64,000 nt of DNA from Haemophilus parainfluenzae (GTDB lineage Bacteria; Pseudomonadota; Gammaproteobacteria; Enterobacterales; Pasteurellaceae). Positions 1 to 8,881 of this stretch are shown one piece after another. A program made the position numbers and the translations under genes. Under the pieces are notes generated by a model, which was not told the DNA's origin, did no database searches, and was given only the letters and a program-made list of their open reading frames with translations. Position 1 is the first letter of the stretch; every line of letters starts with the position of its first letter. The stretch covers positions 1,161,501 through 1,225,500 of the forward strand of contig NZ_CP063120.1 in NCBI RefSeq assembly GCF_014931395.1. Direction: 5' to 3'.

Positions 1-870
1 CCCGGTTTAAACTGGAAACCAACCTTTATTGATAAAGTGATTCCAGTGAATGTAGAACAAGTTCGTGAGCTTAAAACGCAAGGTGCAATGTTAACCAAAG
101 ATGAAAACATGGTTAAAGTGGAAATGACCGTACAATATCGCGTGCAAAATCCTGAAAAATACCTGTTTAGCGTAAGCAATGCGGATAATAGCCTTGGGCA
201 AGCGACAGACAGTGCACTTCGTTATGTGATTGGTCATATGACTATGAATGATGTGCTGACAACTGGTCGTGCCGTGGTACGTGAAGATACATGGAAAGCC
301 TTGAACGATATTATCAAACCTTATGATATGGGACTTGAAGTGATTGACGTGAACTTCCAATCTGCACGTCCACCAGAAGAAGTGAAAGATGCTTTCGATG
401 ATGCGATTAAAGCACAGGAAGACGAACAACGTTACATTCGTGAAGCAGAAGCTTATGCTCGTGAGAAAGAGCCAATCGCTCGTGGTGATGCTCAGCGTAT
501 CGTGGAAGAAGCAACGGCTTATAAAGATCGTGTTGTACTTGATGCTCAAGGGGAAGTAGAACGTTTACAACGTCTTCTACCTGAATTTAAAGCGGCGCCT
601 GATTTGTTAAAAGAGCGTCTTTATATTCAAACCATGGAAAAAGTCATGGCAAATACACCTAAAGTGATGCTAGATAGCAATAATGGTAACAATTTAACCG
701 TATTGCCATTAGAGCAATTAATGGGTAAAAAGACGACTAAGCCAGTGACCACTACTTCTGAAAGTGCGGTCAGTTCTGCGCCTGTTTCAACACAGGAACG
801 TCGTGTAGAAACACAAGCGGTTCAACCGGTTCAACCAAATGAAGGCATTCGCCAAGGGAGATTTAACTAA
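1..870 (+). CDS. hflK: HflK, FtsH protease modulator (5' end outside window)
   Basis: This is the C-terminal part of HflK, an SPFH/prohibitin-family membrane protein that forms the HflKC complex around the FtsH protease on the periplasmic face of the inner membrane. The reading frame is open from base 1, so the N-terminal membrane anchor lies upstream of the window; the first in-frame start codon at 37 is internal. The visible part has the SPFH core, a charged coiled-coil region rich in Glu, Ala and Arg, and a Ser/Thr/Gln-rich tail typical of HflK. The stop codon overlaps the start of hflC by one base, so the two are translationally coupled. Identification is firm from the pair and the family pattern. 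Confidence 0.95.
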   Translation, partial: PGLNWKPTFIDKVIPVNVEQVRELKTQGAMLTKDENMVKVEMTVQYRVQNPEKYLFSVSNADNSLGQATDSALRYVIGHMTMNDVLTTGRAVVREDTWKALNDIIKPYDMGLEVIDVNFQSARPPEEVKDAFDDAIKAQEDEQRYIREAEAYAREKEPIARGDAQRIVEEATAYKDRVVLDAQGEVERLQRLLPEFKAAPDLLKERLYIQTMEKVMANTPKVMLDSNNGNNLTVLPLEQLMGKKTTKPVTTTSESAVSSAPVSTQERRVETQAVQPVQPNEGIRQGRFN

Positions 871-1757
871 TGCGTAAATTCTTACTTCCGATTATTGTGG
901 TGATTGCTGCAGTGTTATATTCCAGCATGGTGGTTGTAACTGAAGGCACTCGTGGCATCATGTTGCGTTTTAACAAAGTACAACGTGATGCAGAAAACAA
1001 AGTGGTTGTGTATGAACCAGGTTTGCATTTTAAATTGCCTTTAATTGATAGCATTAAAGTGCTTGATGCGCGTATTCGTACCCTTGATGGCTCTGCTACT
1101 CGTTTTGTGACAGTCGAGAAAAAAGACTTGTTGGTGGATTCCTATGTGAAATGGAGAATCAGCGATTTCGGTCGTTTCTATACTGCAACGGGTGGTGGTG
1201 ATTATAACCAAGCTTCAAGCTTATTAAGCCGTAAAGTGAATGACCGTCTGCGTTCAGAAATTGGTACTCGTACAATTAAAGATATCGTTTCAGGTACGCG
1301 TGGTGAATTAATGGCGGGGGCGAAAAAAGCGCTAAATTCAGGGCAGGATAGTACCTCTGAATTAGGGATTGAAGTCGTTGATGTTCGCGTAAAACAAATC
1401 AATTTACCGGATGAAGTCTCTTCTTCGATTTACCAACGTATGCGTGCAGAGCGTGATGCGGTTGCCCGTGAACATCGTTCGCAAGGTAAAGAAAAAGCGG
1501 CGTTCATTCAAGCGGATGTGGATCGTAAAGTCACCTTGATCTTAGCGAATGCAAATAAAACAGCACAAGAATTACGAGGTAGTGGTGATGCAGCTGCAGC
1601 AAAATTGTATTCTCAAGCTTTTGCACAAGAACCCCAGTTTTATAGCTTTATTCGTAGCTTAAAAGCCTATGAAAGCAGCTTTGAAGGTTCAGATAATATG
1701 ATGATTTTGAAACCAGACAGTGATTTCTTCCGCTTTATGCAAGCGCCAAAGAAATAA
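870..1757 (+). CDS. hflC: HflC, FtsH protease modulator
   Basis: HflC (295 residues) is the partner of HflK in the inner-membrane complex that restrains FtsH. An N-terminal uncleaved signal-anchor (residues about 3-22, hydrophobic, after MRK) is followed by the SPFH domain and a C-terminal alpha-helical region with a conserved R-A-E-R-D-A-V-A-R-E-H-R-S-Q-G-like segment near residues 192-206. Length agrees with the usual HflC size of about 295-335 residues. The ATG overlaps the hflK stop by one base, and a terminator follows 24 bases after the stop, closing the operon. Confidence 0.95.
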   Translation: MRKFLLPIIVVIAAVLYSSMVVVTEGTRGIMLRFNKVQRDAENKVVVYEPGLHFKLPLIDSIKVLDARIRTLDGSATRFVTVEKKDLLVDSYVKWRISDFGRFYTATGGGDYNQASSLLSRKVNDRLRSEIGTRTIKDIVSGTRGELMAGAKKALNSGQDSTSELGIEVVDVRVKQINLPDEVSSSIYQRMRAERDAVAREHRSQGKEKAAFIQADVDRKVTLILANANKTAQELRGSGDAAAAKLYSQAFAQEPQFYSFIRSLKAYESSFEGSDNMMILKPDSDFFRFMQAPKK

Positions 1758-1780
1758 ACAAGAGATAATGAAAAGTAAAG

Positions 1781-1806
1781 TGCGGTTAGAAATAACCGCA
1801 TTTTTT
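1781..1806 (+). terminator. Rho-independent terminator of hflKC (uptake-signal arms)
   Basis: Arms TGCGGTTA (1781-1788) and TAACCGCA (1793-1800) with a 4-base loop are followed by a run of six T. The left arm contains the AAGTGCGGT uptake core. Confidence 0.85.
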
Positions 1807-1851
1807 ATTGCTTAATTTTTAGGGAATTTTCATTTATAAAGTAAAACAGTC

Positions 1852-1865
1852 TTTAATGCAATCAA
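1852..1865 (+). promoter_or_regulatory. Possible FNR site upstream of the peroxidase gene
   Basis: TTTAATGCAATCAA fits 8 of the 10 defined positions of TTGAT-N4-ATCAA, with a perfect right half. E. coli yhjA, the closest well-known relative of the downstream gene, is FNR-activated, which makes the site plausible but not established. The 1758-1988 gap otherwise holds only the hflC terminator and presumably the promoter of the downstream gene. Confidence 0.25.
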
Positions 1866-1988
1866 TCGAATCCATAGCCAAAGTTAATTAAATCCATACA
1901 AAATATAAGTCAATTTTTTGGCATAATCACCTTACTTTAAGATTTACGTTTCTTTTTTATGTTTATTGATCGTTTGGAGGATTATTAG

Positions 1989-3377
1989 ATGAAAAAACTG
2001 ATTATTGGCGGTGCAGCCATTGCTATCTTAGGTTATTTGGGCGTTGTGGGGTATCTACACCAATTTGATAAAGAGAATGCGACCCAACTTTTAATGGAAA
2101 ATCGCTATACTGGCGAACAAGAAAAAGTGGCAAAAGCCTTATTTGATAATAGCTGCCAATATTGCCATAGTCCAAACACACCTCTTCCATTTTATTCAAA
2201 ATTCCCGATTGTGGGTGATGAAATGCAATCGGATATTCAAAGTGGGCTTCGTGCTTTCCGCCTAGATCGTTTACTTGAAGGCTTAAAAGATCCGAGCAAA
2301 TTATCCCAAGCTGATTTAGCAAAACTACAGCGTGTGCTTGAAAATAATGAAATGCCAATTGCTAAATTCAGACATCTTCACTGGGGAAGTAAACCAGATG
2401 AGCAAGAAAAAGTGGCATTGCTTAACTGGATTCGTGAAGCACGTAAAATGTCTTTACCAAAAGAAACACCCAATGTTGATGCCGATCGTTTAGTTCAACC
2501 GATTCCAGACAGTATTGCGACTGATGAAGCAAAGGTTGCATTAGGTCATGATCTTTTCTTTGATGGTCGTTTATCAGGCGATGGTTCTATTCAATGTCAC
2601 ACTTGTCACCAATTAGATAAAGGTGGTGTGGATAGACTTGAAACCTCAACAGGGATTGAAGGTAAAAAAGGTCCAATTAACGCACCAACCGTATTTAATG
2701 CTGCGTTTAACTTTGTGCAATTCTGAGATGGCCGTGCAGCAGATTTAGCGGATCAAGCTAAAGGTCCTCCAACAAATCCGGTAGAGATGGGGTCGCATTC
2801 TTGGGATGACATCGTTGCACGTTTTGAAATGGATGAAGAATTTAAAAAAGAATTCTTAAAAGAATATCCACAAGTGACGAAAGAAACCTTAACTCACGCG
2901 ATTGGTGAATATGAAAAAACATTAATTACGCCAAATAGTGATTTCGACCGTTATTTAAAAGGGGATAAAACAGCTTTAACCGAGCAACAAGTTCGCGGTT
3001 ATGAGTTATTCAAACAGCATAAATGCGATACTTGCCATACAGGTGTAGCAATGGGTGGACAATCTTATGAGTACATGGGACTCTACGGCGATTACTTTAA
3101 AGATCGTGGTACGCCATTAACTGATGCCGATGAAGGTCGCTTTGCTCAAACGAAAGATCCATTCGATATGCATCGCTTCAAAGTGCCAACTTTACGTAAT
3201 GTCGTGCTTACTGCACCGTATTTCCATGATGCTTCTGCAAAAGAATTAAAAGATGCGGTTAGTGCAATGTTGAAATACCAAAGTAATGTGAAACAGCCAG
3301 CTCAAAAAGATATTGAAGATATCACATCTTTCTTAGAAAGCTTAACAGGTGAATTTAAAGGTGAAAAATTAAAATAA
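1989..3377 (+). pseudogene. ccp: Tri-heme cytochrome c / quinol peroxidase, interrupted by in-frame TGA
   Basis: The frame encodes a YhjA/quinol-peroxidase-type enzyme that reduces periplasmic H2O2 with electrons from the respiratory chain. It has an N-terminal signal-anchor (about residues 2-22) and three heme c motifs: CQYCH near residue 56, CHTCH near residue 205 in the first half, and CDTCH in the second half. Total length (462 residues plus stop, one internal stop) equals that of the tri-heme family. Codon 246 (2724-2726) is TGA where the family has Trp in a Phe-Trp-Asp-Gly-Arg motif; the frame continues unbroken after it (Asp-Gly-Arg-Ala...) to 3377. A restart at ATG 2787 would lack two hemes. 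Either a recent nonsense mutation or a sequencing error; no other damage is visible. Confidence 0.88.
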
Positions 3378-3395
3378 TCCTTTAACTGTAAATAG

Positions 3396-3423
3396 AAACG
3401 ACCGCAAGTGCGGTCGTTTTTTT
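3396..3423 (+). terminator. Rho-independent terminator after the peroxidase
   Basis: A perfect 10-bp stem, AAACGACCGC (3396-3405) and GCGGTCGTTT (3410-3419) with loop AAGT, is followed by T residues. The loop plus right arm spell the uptake core AAGTGCGGT. Confidence 0.9.
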
Positions 3424-3491
3424 GTGCGTTTTAGTTAGATACAAATCATAAATGACTTAGTCAAAAAACAGAAAAGCTAAATTTTAGGCAT

Positions 3492-3513
3492 AAAAAAAAG
3501 CCGCTTACGCGAC
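3492..3513 (-). terminator. Terminator of the tRNA operon
   Basis: Read on the minus strand, GTCGC-GTAA-GCGGC (one G-U pair) is followed by eight T. It lies just beyond the 3' end of tRNA-Leu, closing the Gly-Cys-Leu transcript. Confidence 0.75.
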
Positions 3514-3535
3514 AATCTTCTTTTTATATTTAAAA

Positions 3536-3622
3536 TGGTGCCCGAAGCCAGACTTGAACTGGCACGCCTCGAAAGGCGAGGGATTTTAAATCCCTTGTGT
3601 CTACCGATTCCACCACTCGGGC
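3536..3622 (-). tRNA. tRNA-Leu (anticodon TAA)
   Basis: An 87-base class II tRNA with encoded CCA; the anticodon loop reads ATTTAAAAT with anticodon TAA, a long variable arm follows, and the acceptor arms GCCCGAG/CTTCGGGC pair. It is very close to E. coli leuZ. It is the last gene of the Gly-Cys-Leu operon, the same order as E. coli glyW-cysT-leuZ. Confidence 0.97.
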
Positions 3623-3650
3623 ATCGAGTGATTAACTAACTGCGTGGTTA

Positions 3651-3724
3651 TGGAGGCGTGTCCCGGAGTCGAACCGAGCTACATGGATTTGCAATCCAGT
3701 GCATAACCGCTTTGCTAACACGCC
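3651..3724 (-). tRNA. tRNA-Cys (anticodon GCA)
   Basis: A 74-base tRNA with encoded CCA. The acceptor stem begins GGCGTGT, the anticodon loop is ATTGCAAAT (GCA) and the T arm contains GGTTCGACTCC. Middle gene of the three-tRNA operon. Confidence 0.97.
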
Positions 3725-3731
3725 GTTAGTT

Positions 3732-3807
<76 letters not shown>

Positions 3808-3827
3808 ATACGCTGTTAGTGCGGTGC

Positions 3828-3855
3828 ATTTTACGGGAATTTGAAATTCTGTCAA
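3828..3855 (-). promoter_or_regulatory. Sigma-70 promoter of the tRNA operon
   Basis: On the minus strand a perfect -35 TTGACA (3850-3855) is 16 bp from -10 TAAAAT (3828-3833). The bases just after the -10 are GC-rich (GCACCGC), the discriminator type usual at stringently controlled stable-RNA promoters. The rest of the gap up to metB (3856-4062) shows only AT-rich sequence and a degenerate uptake core at about 4028. Confidence 0.8.
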
Positions 3856-4062
3856 TCGAAGATCTTAAAAAAAAATTCAAATGTTGAAAAAATCTTCGTT
3901 TCGGTTGAAATTACAGCAAAATTTGACACAAGAATATAATTTTAGCTTAGTTTTCAATTTCTACTTTTATCGTGATTGGGTTTGTGACAAAATTGGAGCG
4001 TTTTGTTCGCCATTAAATCAAGAAAAGCGCGGTCAAATTTTTGCATGTTTTAGAGGTAAATT

Positions 4063-5172
4063 ATGACACAACAATATTCTATCGATACATTATTAGCCCA
4101 AGCGGGAAATCGCAGTGATGAGCGCACTGGTGCGGTTTCTACACCTATTTATCTTTCAACGGCTTATGGCCACCACGGGATTGGTGAAAGTACCGGGTTT
4201 GATTATACACGTACGAAAAACCCAACGCGTAGTGTTTTGGAAGATACCGTAGCAAAATTAGAAAATGGAGATCGTGGTTTTGCCTTTTCCTCCGGCATGG
4301 CGGCAATTCAAGTGTTAATGAACCTATTTAAAGGCCCTGATGAATGGATTGTGTCAAGTGATGTATATGGTGGGACTTATCGTTTATTGGATTTTGCCTA
4401 TAAAAATAACAACAGTGTAAAACCCGTTTATGTGAATACAGCTTCTTTAGCTGAAATTGAAGCTGCGATTACAGCGAATACAAAAGCGATTTTTATTGAA
4501 ACTCCATCTAATCCATTAATGGAAGAGTGTGATGTGGTAGAAATTTCAAAATTAGCGAAAAAACACAACTTGTTAATGATTGTAGACAATACTTTCTTAA
4601 CTCCTGTACTATCTCGTCCATTAGATTTAGGCGCAGATATTGTCATTCATAGCGGTACAAAATATATTGCGGGTCATAATGATAGCTTAGTGGGCTTGAT
4701 TATTGCGAAAGGGCAAGAACTTTGTGATCGTATCGCCTATATTCAAAATGGTGCAGGTGCCGTACTTTCGCCGTTTGATTCTTGGTTAACCGTGCGTGGA
4801 ATGAAAACCCTTTCATTACGTATGAAACGCCATCAAGATAATGCGAAGGCGATTGCAGAATTTTTACGCGAACAGCCACAAATTGATAGCGTGTTATATC
4901 CAAACAAAGGCGGAATGCTATCTTTCCGTTTGAAAGATGAAAATTGGGTAAATACGTTCTTAAAATCGATCAAGTTGATTACCTTTGCTGAAAGCTTAGG
5001 CGGTACAGAAAGTTTTATTACTTATCCTGCGACCCAAACCCATATGGATATTCCAGAAGCAGAACGCGTCGCTCGTGGTATTACAAACACATTATTGCGT
5101 TTTTCTGTTGGCTTAGAAGATGTAGAAGACATCAAAGCCGATTTATTACAGGCATTTGCACAGCTTAAGTAA
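4063..5172 (+). CDS. metB: Cystathionine gamma-synthase
   Basis: A 369-residue PLP enzyme of the Cys/Met metabolism family, predicted to join an activated homoserine ester with cysteine to form cystathionine in methionine synthesis. The PLP lysine is K200 in the Ser-Gly-Thr-Lys-Tyr motif, with Asp175 in the preceding VDNTF segment; the C-terminal SLGGTESFITYPAT segment is typical of the gamma-synthase/beta-lyase group. Length equals the Haemophilus MetB size. Start: ATG preceded by GAGGTAAA. It is monocistronic, between the tRNA operon (divergent) and trxA. MetC (beta-lyase) activity cannot be excluded from sequence alone. Confidence 0.9.
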   Translation: MTQQYSIDTLLAQAGNRSDERTGAVSTPIYLSTAYGHHGIGESTGFDYTRTKNPTRSVLEDTVAKLENGDRGFAFSSGMAAIQVLMNLFKGPDEWIVSSDVYGGTYRLLDFAYKNNNSVKPVYVNTASLAEIEAAITANTKAIFIETPSNPLMEECDVVEISKLAKKHNLLMIVDNTFLTPVLSRPLDLGADIVIHSGTKYIAGHNDSLVGLIIAKGQELCDRIAYIQNGAGAVLSPFDSWLTVRGMKTLSLRMKRHQDNAKAIAEFLREQPQIDSVLYPNKGGMLSFRLKDENWVNTFLKSIKLITFAESLGGTESFITYPATQTHMDIPEAERVARGITNTLLRFSVGLEDVEDIKADLLQAFAQLK

Positions 5173-5289
5173 TTAGTTTTTATCAATCGGACTAATCTGT
5201 GCAATCCAATATACCTTGTGTTATTATGCACAGCGTTAATTAACGTTAGGTGTTGATTCGTCAGCACCTTATTAAATAAGGAAACAAAA

Positions 5290-5613
5290 ATGAGCGAAGT
5301 ATTACATATTAATGATGCAGATTTTGAAACTACTGTTGTGCAATCTGATATTCCAGTATTAGTGGATTTCTGGGCGCCATGGTGTGGCCCTTGCAAAATG
5401 ATTGCGCCAATTTTAGATGAAATCGCACCTGAATTTGCAGGTAAAGCAAAAATCGTTAAAATCAACGTAGATGACAACCAATTAGTGGCAGGTCAATTTG
5501 GTGTACGTAGTATCCCAACTTTACTACTTTTCAAAAATGGCCAACTTGTTGCTACACAAGTGGGTGCATTACCAAAAAATCAATTAGCGGCGTTTATTAA
5601 TCAACACCTATAA
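5290..5613 (+). CDS. trxA: Thioredoxin 1
   Basis: A 107-residue classical thioredoxin, the cytoplasmic dithiol donor kept reduced by thioredoxin reductase (trxB is at 58063-59016 in this window). The active site Trp-Cys-Gly-Pro-Cys has C32 and C35, and the cis-proline motif Ser-Ile-Pro-Thr-Leu is near residue 75. Length matches E. coli TrxA (109). Start ATG follows AAATAAGGAAACAAAA, a good ribosome binding site. Confidence 0.97.
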   Translation: MSEVLHINDADFETTVVQSDIPVLVDFWAPWCGPCKMIAPILDEIAPEFAGKAKIVKINVDDNQLVAGQFGVRSIPTLLLFKNGQLVATQVGALPKNQLAAFINQHL

Positions 5614-5630
5614 TTGAGTTATCAAATATA

Positions 5631-5672
5631 AAGAGCGGTCAAAAATAGCGATGTTTTGACCGCTCTTATTTT
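5631..5672. terminator. Bidirectional terminator between trxA and the ligase gene
   Basis: A 14-bp perfect stem, AAGAGCGGTCAAAA (5631-5644) and TTTTGACCGCTCTT (5654-5667), has T/A runs on both sides and separates two convergent genes; its right arm overlaps the end of the ligase gene. The arms carry AAGAGCGGT, one base off the uptake core. Confidence 0.85.
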
Positions 5673-6475
5673 TTCTCTCGCCAATAAGTGGCAAAACGAG
5701 GTTTTCCAGAATTAGTTAATCCACGATATTTGTAGGTAATCGTGCTGCCAATAGGTGGTGGATTTTCGCGCTCACTCAGATTAAATCCTGAACCAATTTT
5801 GAATTTCCCACGATGATTTTCACAGGTGAGCGAGCCGAGTATATTCTTAAATTGTCCTTTCCCTTTGTGATGTGCTATCACGGTGCATTCTTCATCATAA
5901 GTGCTTTTTAACTTTAAAATTTGTGTACTGCGTTTTCTTTCGTAAGGCGCATGAGGATTGCGTAACACAATCCCTTCACCTTTTTTCGATTCTACTTCAT
6001 GCAAATACTCGAATAAATGTGTTTTATCTCGAATTGGAATTTGCGGAATAACCTTGATATAAGGCGTAGGATGATCTTTCAAATAATCTTCTAAGATTTT
6101 GAGACGCTCAAAGAGATTGCCTGATGCATTAGGCACATCAAAAACATAAAGTGTTAATTTTGCCCAATTATCACCTTTAAAGGATTTCGTGATAGAAGCA
6201 ATTTCTTCAAATTGATTACGTTCACTAAAAAGTTCGCCATCAATGGCAAAAGGTGGAAATTGAGCGGTAAAATAGGTCGGCGCAGGCAAGGGCAGCCCTT
6301 GACGACTTAATAATGTTTTGCCGTCCCAATAACCTCGTATCCCATCTAATTTTTCAGACATCACCCAACCTTGAACATCTTGGTTTTCATAAGTGCCTAA
6401 TAGCATTAAATCACGCTCGTTCGCCCAAGTTATTTGGCTGAATAGAAGGTAAAGTAATAAATAAACTACTCGCAT
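5666..6475 (-). CDS. ATP-dependent DNA ligase with signal peptide
   Basis: A 269-residue small ATP-dependent DNA ligase of the kind described in H. influenzae, predicted to be exported (signal peptide about residues 1-18, ending ITWA), so it probably works in the periplasm, possibly on incoming DNA. Nucleotidyltransferase motifs are visible: motif I Glu-Lys-Leu-Asp-Gly with adenylated Lys42, motif III around residues 78-83 (IDGELF), motif IV EGIVLRNP and motif V LKLK, followed by a short OB fold ending YKYRGLTNSGKPRFATYWR. Replicative ligation is normally by a separate NAD-dependent LigA, not in this window. The physiological role is inference. Confidence 0.92.
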   Translation of the reverse strand: MRVVYLLLYLLFSQITWANERDLMLLGTYENQDVQGWVMSEKLDGIRGYWDGKTLLSRQGLPLPAPTYFTAQFPPFAIDGELFSERNQFEEIASITKSFKGDNWAKLTLYVFDVPNASGNLFERLKILEDYLKDHPTPYIKVIPQIPIRDKTHLFEYLHEVESKKGEGIVLRNPHAPYERKRSTQILKLKSTYDEECTVIAHHKGKGQFKNILGSLTCENHRGKFKIGSGFNLSERENPPPIGSTITYKYRGLTNSGKPRFATYWREKK

Positions 6476-6675
6476 AATCTCTCCTTTTTAAATTTATTGA
6501 GTTTAAAAAGTGTGGTCATTTTTTGAAGTGTTTTTAACTGGATTTGCGATAGATATCGCAAAATAATGAGAAGTAGGCTGGAAAATAGATAGATAAGAAA
6601 GAGCGCTAGATTATTTGAAATGAACGCTATACAATGCCAACGCTATTTCGAATTTTAATTTTTAAGGAGAATAAA

Positions 6676-7260
6676 ATGTATTTTGATCAAATTAAAGCTG
6701 AGCTTGTGGAAGCGCAAGATGTATTAAATAAGTTTGTTTCAGATGATAACAACATCAAACTCATTGAAAAAGCAGCTAAATTGTTAGCGGAAAGCTTTAA
6801 AAATGGCGGTAAAGTATTATCTTGCGGTAATGGTGGTTCTCACTGTGATGCCATGCACTTTGCAGAAGAACTCACTGGTCGTTATCGTGAAAATCGTCCA
6901 GGTTATCCTGCGATTGCAATTTCAGATGTGAGTCATTTAAGCTGTGTAAGTAATGACTTTGGTTATGAATATGTTTTCTCTCGCTTTGTTGAAGCAGTGG
7001 GTAAAGAAGGCGACGTTTTATTTGGATTATCGACATCAGGTAATTCTAAAAATATCTTAAATGCGATTGAAGCCGCGAAAGCAAAAGGCATGAAAGTGAT
7101 TGCGATGACTGGTAAAGATGGCGGTAAAATGGCAGGCTTAGCGGATGTTGAAATTCGTGTGCCACACTTCGGTTATGCAGATCGTATTCAAGAAATCCAC
7201 ATCAAAGTGATTCATATTTTGATGATGCTAGTTGAATTTGAGATGGCGAAAGAGGCCTAA
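6676..7260 (+). CDS. gmhA: Sedoheptulose-7-phosphate isomerase
   Basis: GmhA (194 residues) converts sedoheptulose 7-phosphate to D-glycero-D-manno-heptose 7-phosphate, the first step to the LOS core heptose. The SIS domain shows the [22 protein letters not shown] segment (about residues 51-72) and the [12 protein letters not shown] phosphosugar loop (about 115-126). I chose ATG 6676 rather than the upstream ATG at 6634, because AAGGAG at 6664-6669 is correctly spaced from it and the protein then begins MYFDQIK as in Haemophilus GmhA. The upstream gap 6476-6675 holds divergent promoters with no other gene visible. Confidence 0.95.
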   Translation: MYFDQIKAELVEAQDVLNKFVSDDNNIKLIEKAAKLLAESFKNGGKVLSCGNGGSHCDAMHFAEELTGRYRENRPGYPAIAISDVSHLSCVSNDFGYEYVFSRFVEAVGKEGDVLFGLSTSGNSKNILNAIEAAKAKGMKVIAMTGKDGGKMAGLADVEIRVPHFGYADRIQEIHIKVIHILMMLVEFEMAKEA

Positions 7261-7298
7261 TTCACGATAAGTGCGGTTTAAAATTCAATGATTTAAAG

Positions 7299-7326
7299 AT
7301 CCCAAAAAGTTTTTTGGGATTTTTTT
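7299..7326 (+). terminator. Terminator after gmhA
   Basis: A stem of ATCCCAAAAA (7299-7308) and TTTTTGGGAT (7311-7320) is followed by six T. Confidence 0.88.
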
Positions 7327-7336
7327 ACAAAAGCAC

Positions 7337-7372
7337 TTGCATAATTAATCATTAAAAAGTAATATTTATTCA
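7337..7372 (+). promoter_or_regulatory. artPIQM promoter with tandem candidate ArgR boxes
   Basis: Two near-palindromes resembling the ARG box core TGAAT-W4-ATTCA are present: TGCATAATTAATCA (7338-7351) and GTAATATTTATTCA (7359-7372), each matching 12 of 14 positions. Their centres are 21 bp apart, the spacing of paired ArgR boxes in E. coli. They overlap a sigma-70 promoter, TTGCAT (7337-7342)-17 bp-TAATAT (7360-7365). This fits arginine-responsive repression of the downstream importer; ArgR binding itself is inferred. Confidence 0.65.
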
Positions 7373-7409
7373 TTCTTAGAAATCAAGAGAGGATAGCAGT
7401 AAACTTAGT

Positions 7410-8147
7410 ATGGCGATTAGTGTTAAAAATTTGAATTTCTTTTATGGTTCATCACAGGCATTGTTTGATATCAATCTTGATGCACAAGAAGGCGATACCG
7501 TGGTGTTACTTGGACCAAGTGGTGCAGGAAAAAGTACGTTAATCCGTACATTAAATTTATTAGAAGTGCCGACCTCTGGTGAATTGCATATTGCGAATAA
7601 TCATTTTGATTTGTCTCAAGCGAATAATAATCCGAAAGCCATTCGTCAACTTCGTCAAGATGTCGGCATGGTATTTCAACAATACAATCTTTGGCCGCAT
7701 TTAACGGTGATTGAAAACCTAATTGAAGCGCCCCAAAAAGTATTAGGCATTAGCGAAGAAGAAGCGAAAAAAGATGCATTAGAACTTTTAAAACGTTTAC
7801 GTTTGGAAGAGCATGCCGATCGTTTTCCTCTTCACTTATCAGGCGGTCAGCAACAACGTGTTGCTATTGCTCGAGCATTAATGATGAAACCACAAGTGTT
7901 GCTGTTTGATGAACCAACGGCAGCACTGGATCCTGAAATTACAGCTCAAGTTGTTGATATCATTAAAGAGCTTCAACAAACAGGTATTACTCAGGTGATT
8001 GTGACCCACGAAGTGAACGTGGCACAAAAAGTGGCGACCAAGGTCGTCTATATGGAACAAGGTAAGATTATTGAAATGGGCAGTGCAGATTGCTTTGATA
8101 ATCCAAAAACCGAACAATTTAAACAATATCTTTCACACTCAGAATAA
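7410..8147 (+). CDS. artP: Arginine ABC transporter ATP-binding protein
   Basis: ArtP (245 residues) is the ATPase of the arginine importer. The Walker A motif GPSGAGKST is near residues 35-43, the signature LSGGQQQR near 144-151 and Walker [13 protein letters not shown] near 165-176; it closely tracks E. coli ArtP over the full length. First gene of artP-artI-artQ-artM, in the same order as H. influenzae, with 11 bp to artI. Start ATG is preceded by a weak ribosome binding site. Confidence 0.95.
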   Translation: MAISVKNLNFFYGSSQALFDINLDAQEGDTVVLLGPSGAGKSTLIRTLNLLEVPTSGELHIANNHFDLSQANNNPKAIRQLRQDVGMVFQQYNLWPHLTVIENLIEAPQKVLGISEEEAKKDALELLKRLRLEEHADRFPLHLSGGQQQRVAIARALMMKPQVLLFDEPTAALDPEITAQVVDIIKELQQTGITQVIVTHEVNVAQKVATKVVYMEQGKIIEMGSADCFDNPKTEQFKQYLSHSE

Positions 8148-8158
8148 GGAAACACAAC

Positions 8159-8878
8159 ATGAAAAAATTACTTTTAAGCGCAATGTTAATGGGCTCAGCT
8201 TTTGCTGCAAATGCACAAGAAATCACTTTCGCGATGGAGCCGAGCTACCCGCCATTTGAAACAACAAATGAAAAAGGTGAAATTATCGGTTTTGATGTGG
8301 ATGTAGCGAATGCAATTTGTAAAGAAATCCAAGCGACTTGTCATTTCAAAAGCCAATCTTTTGATGCATTAATTCCAAGCTTGAAAGCAAAACGTTTTGA
8401 TGCAGCGATTTCTGCAATGGATATTACTGAAGCGCGTGCAAAACAAGTTTCATTTTCTAATGCGTATTATGACAGCACAGCAAGTTATGTCGCTTTAAAA
8501 GGCAAAGCAGATTTAGCTTCAGCAAAAACAATTGGTGTTCAAAACGGAACAACATTCCAACAATATACCGCAGCAGAAACCAAGCAATATAATGCAAAAT
8601 CTTATGCAAGCTTACAAGATGCGATCTTAGACTTAAAAAATGGTCGTATTGATATCATCTTCGGTGATACAGCCGTATTGTCTGATATGATTTCTAAAGA
8701 GCCTGAAATTCAATTTGTTGGCGAGAAAGTGACTAACAAAAAATATTTCGGTAATGGTTTAGGTATCGCGGTGAATAAATCAAGCAAAGAATTGCTAGAA
8801 AGCTTAAATAAAGGTTTAGAAACCGTGAAAGCAAATGGTGAATACCAAAAAATCTATGACAAATGGATGACAAAATAA
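8159..8878 (+). CDS. artI: Arginine-binding periplasmic protein
   Basis: A 239-residue solute-binding protein of the polar amino acid family 3. The signal peptide [19 protein letters not shown] is cleaved about residue 19. The mature start [14 protein letters not shown] and the motif [13 protein letters not shown] are characteristic of the Art/His/Lys binding proteins. It delivers arginine to ArtQM. RBS AAGGAAAC. Single binding protein in the operon, unlike E. coli, which also has ArtJ. Confidence 0.94.
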   Translation: MKKLLLSAMLMGSAFAANAQEITFAMEPSYPPFETTNEKGEIIGFDVDVANAICKEIQATCHFKSQSFDALIPSLKAKRFDAAISAMDITEARAKQVSFSNAYYDSTASYVALKGKADLASAKTIGVQNGTTFQQYTAAETKQYNAKSYASLQDAILDLKNGRIDIIFGDTAVLSDMISKEPEIQFVGEKVTNKKYFGNGLGIAVNKSSKELLESLNKGLETVKANGEYQKIYDKWMTK

Positions 8879-8881
8879 TCT

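Noticed and set aside
2724..2726. TGA in the peroxidase gene as a selenocysteine codon
   Set aside because: The family has Trp here, not Cys, no convincing stem-loop follows, and heme peroxidases do not use selenocysteine at this site.
3881..4066. 61-codon frame before metB
   Set aside because: No RBS, low-complexity AT-rich composition, and it ends at the metB start; it looks like leader/promoter DNA.
5022..5477. 151-codon minus-strand frame across metB and trxA
   Set aside because: Antisense shadow of two well-supported genes.
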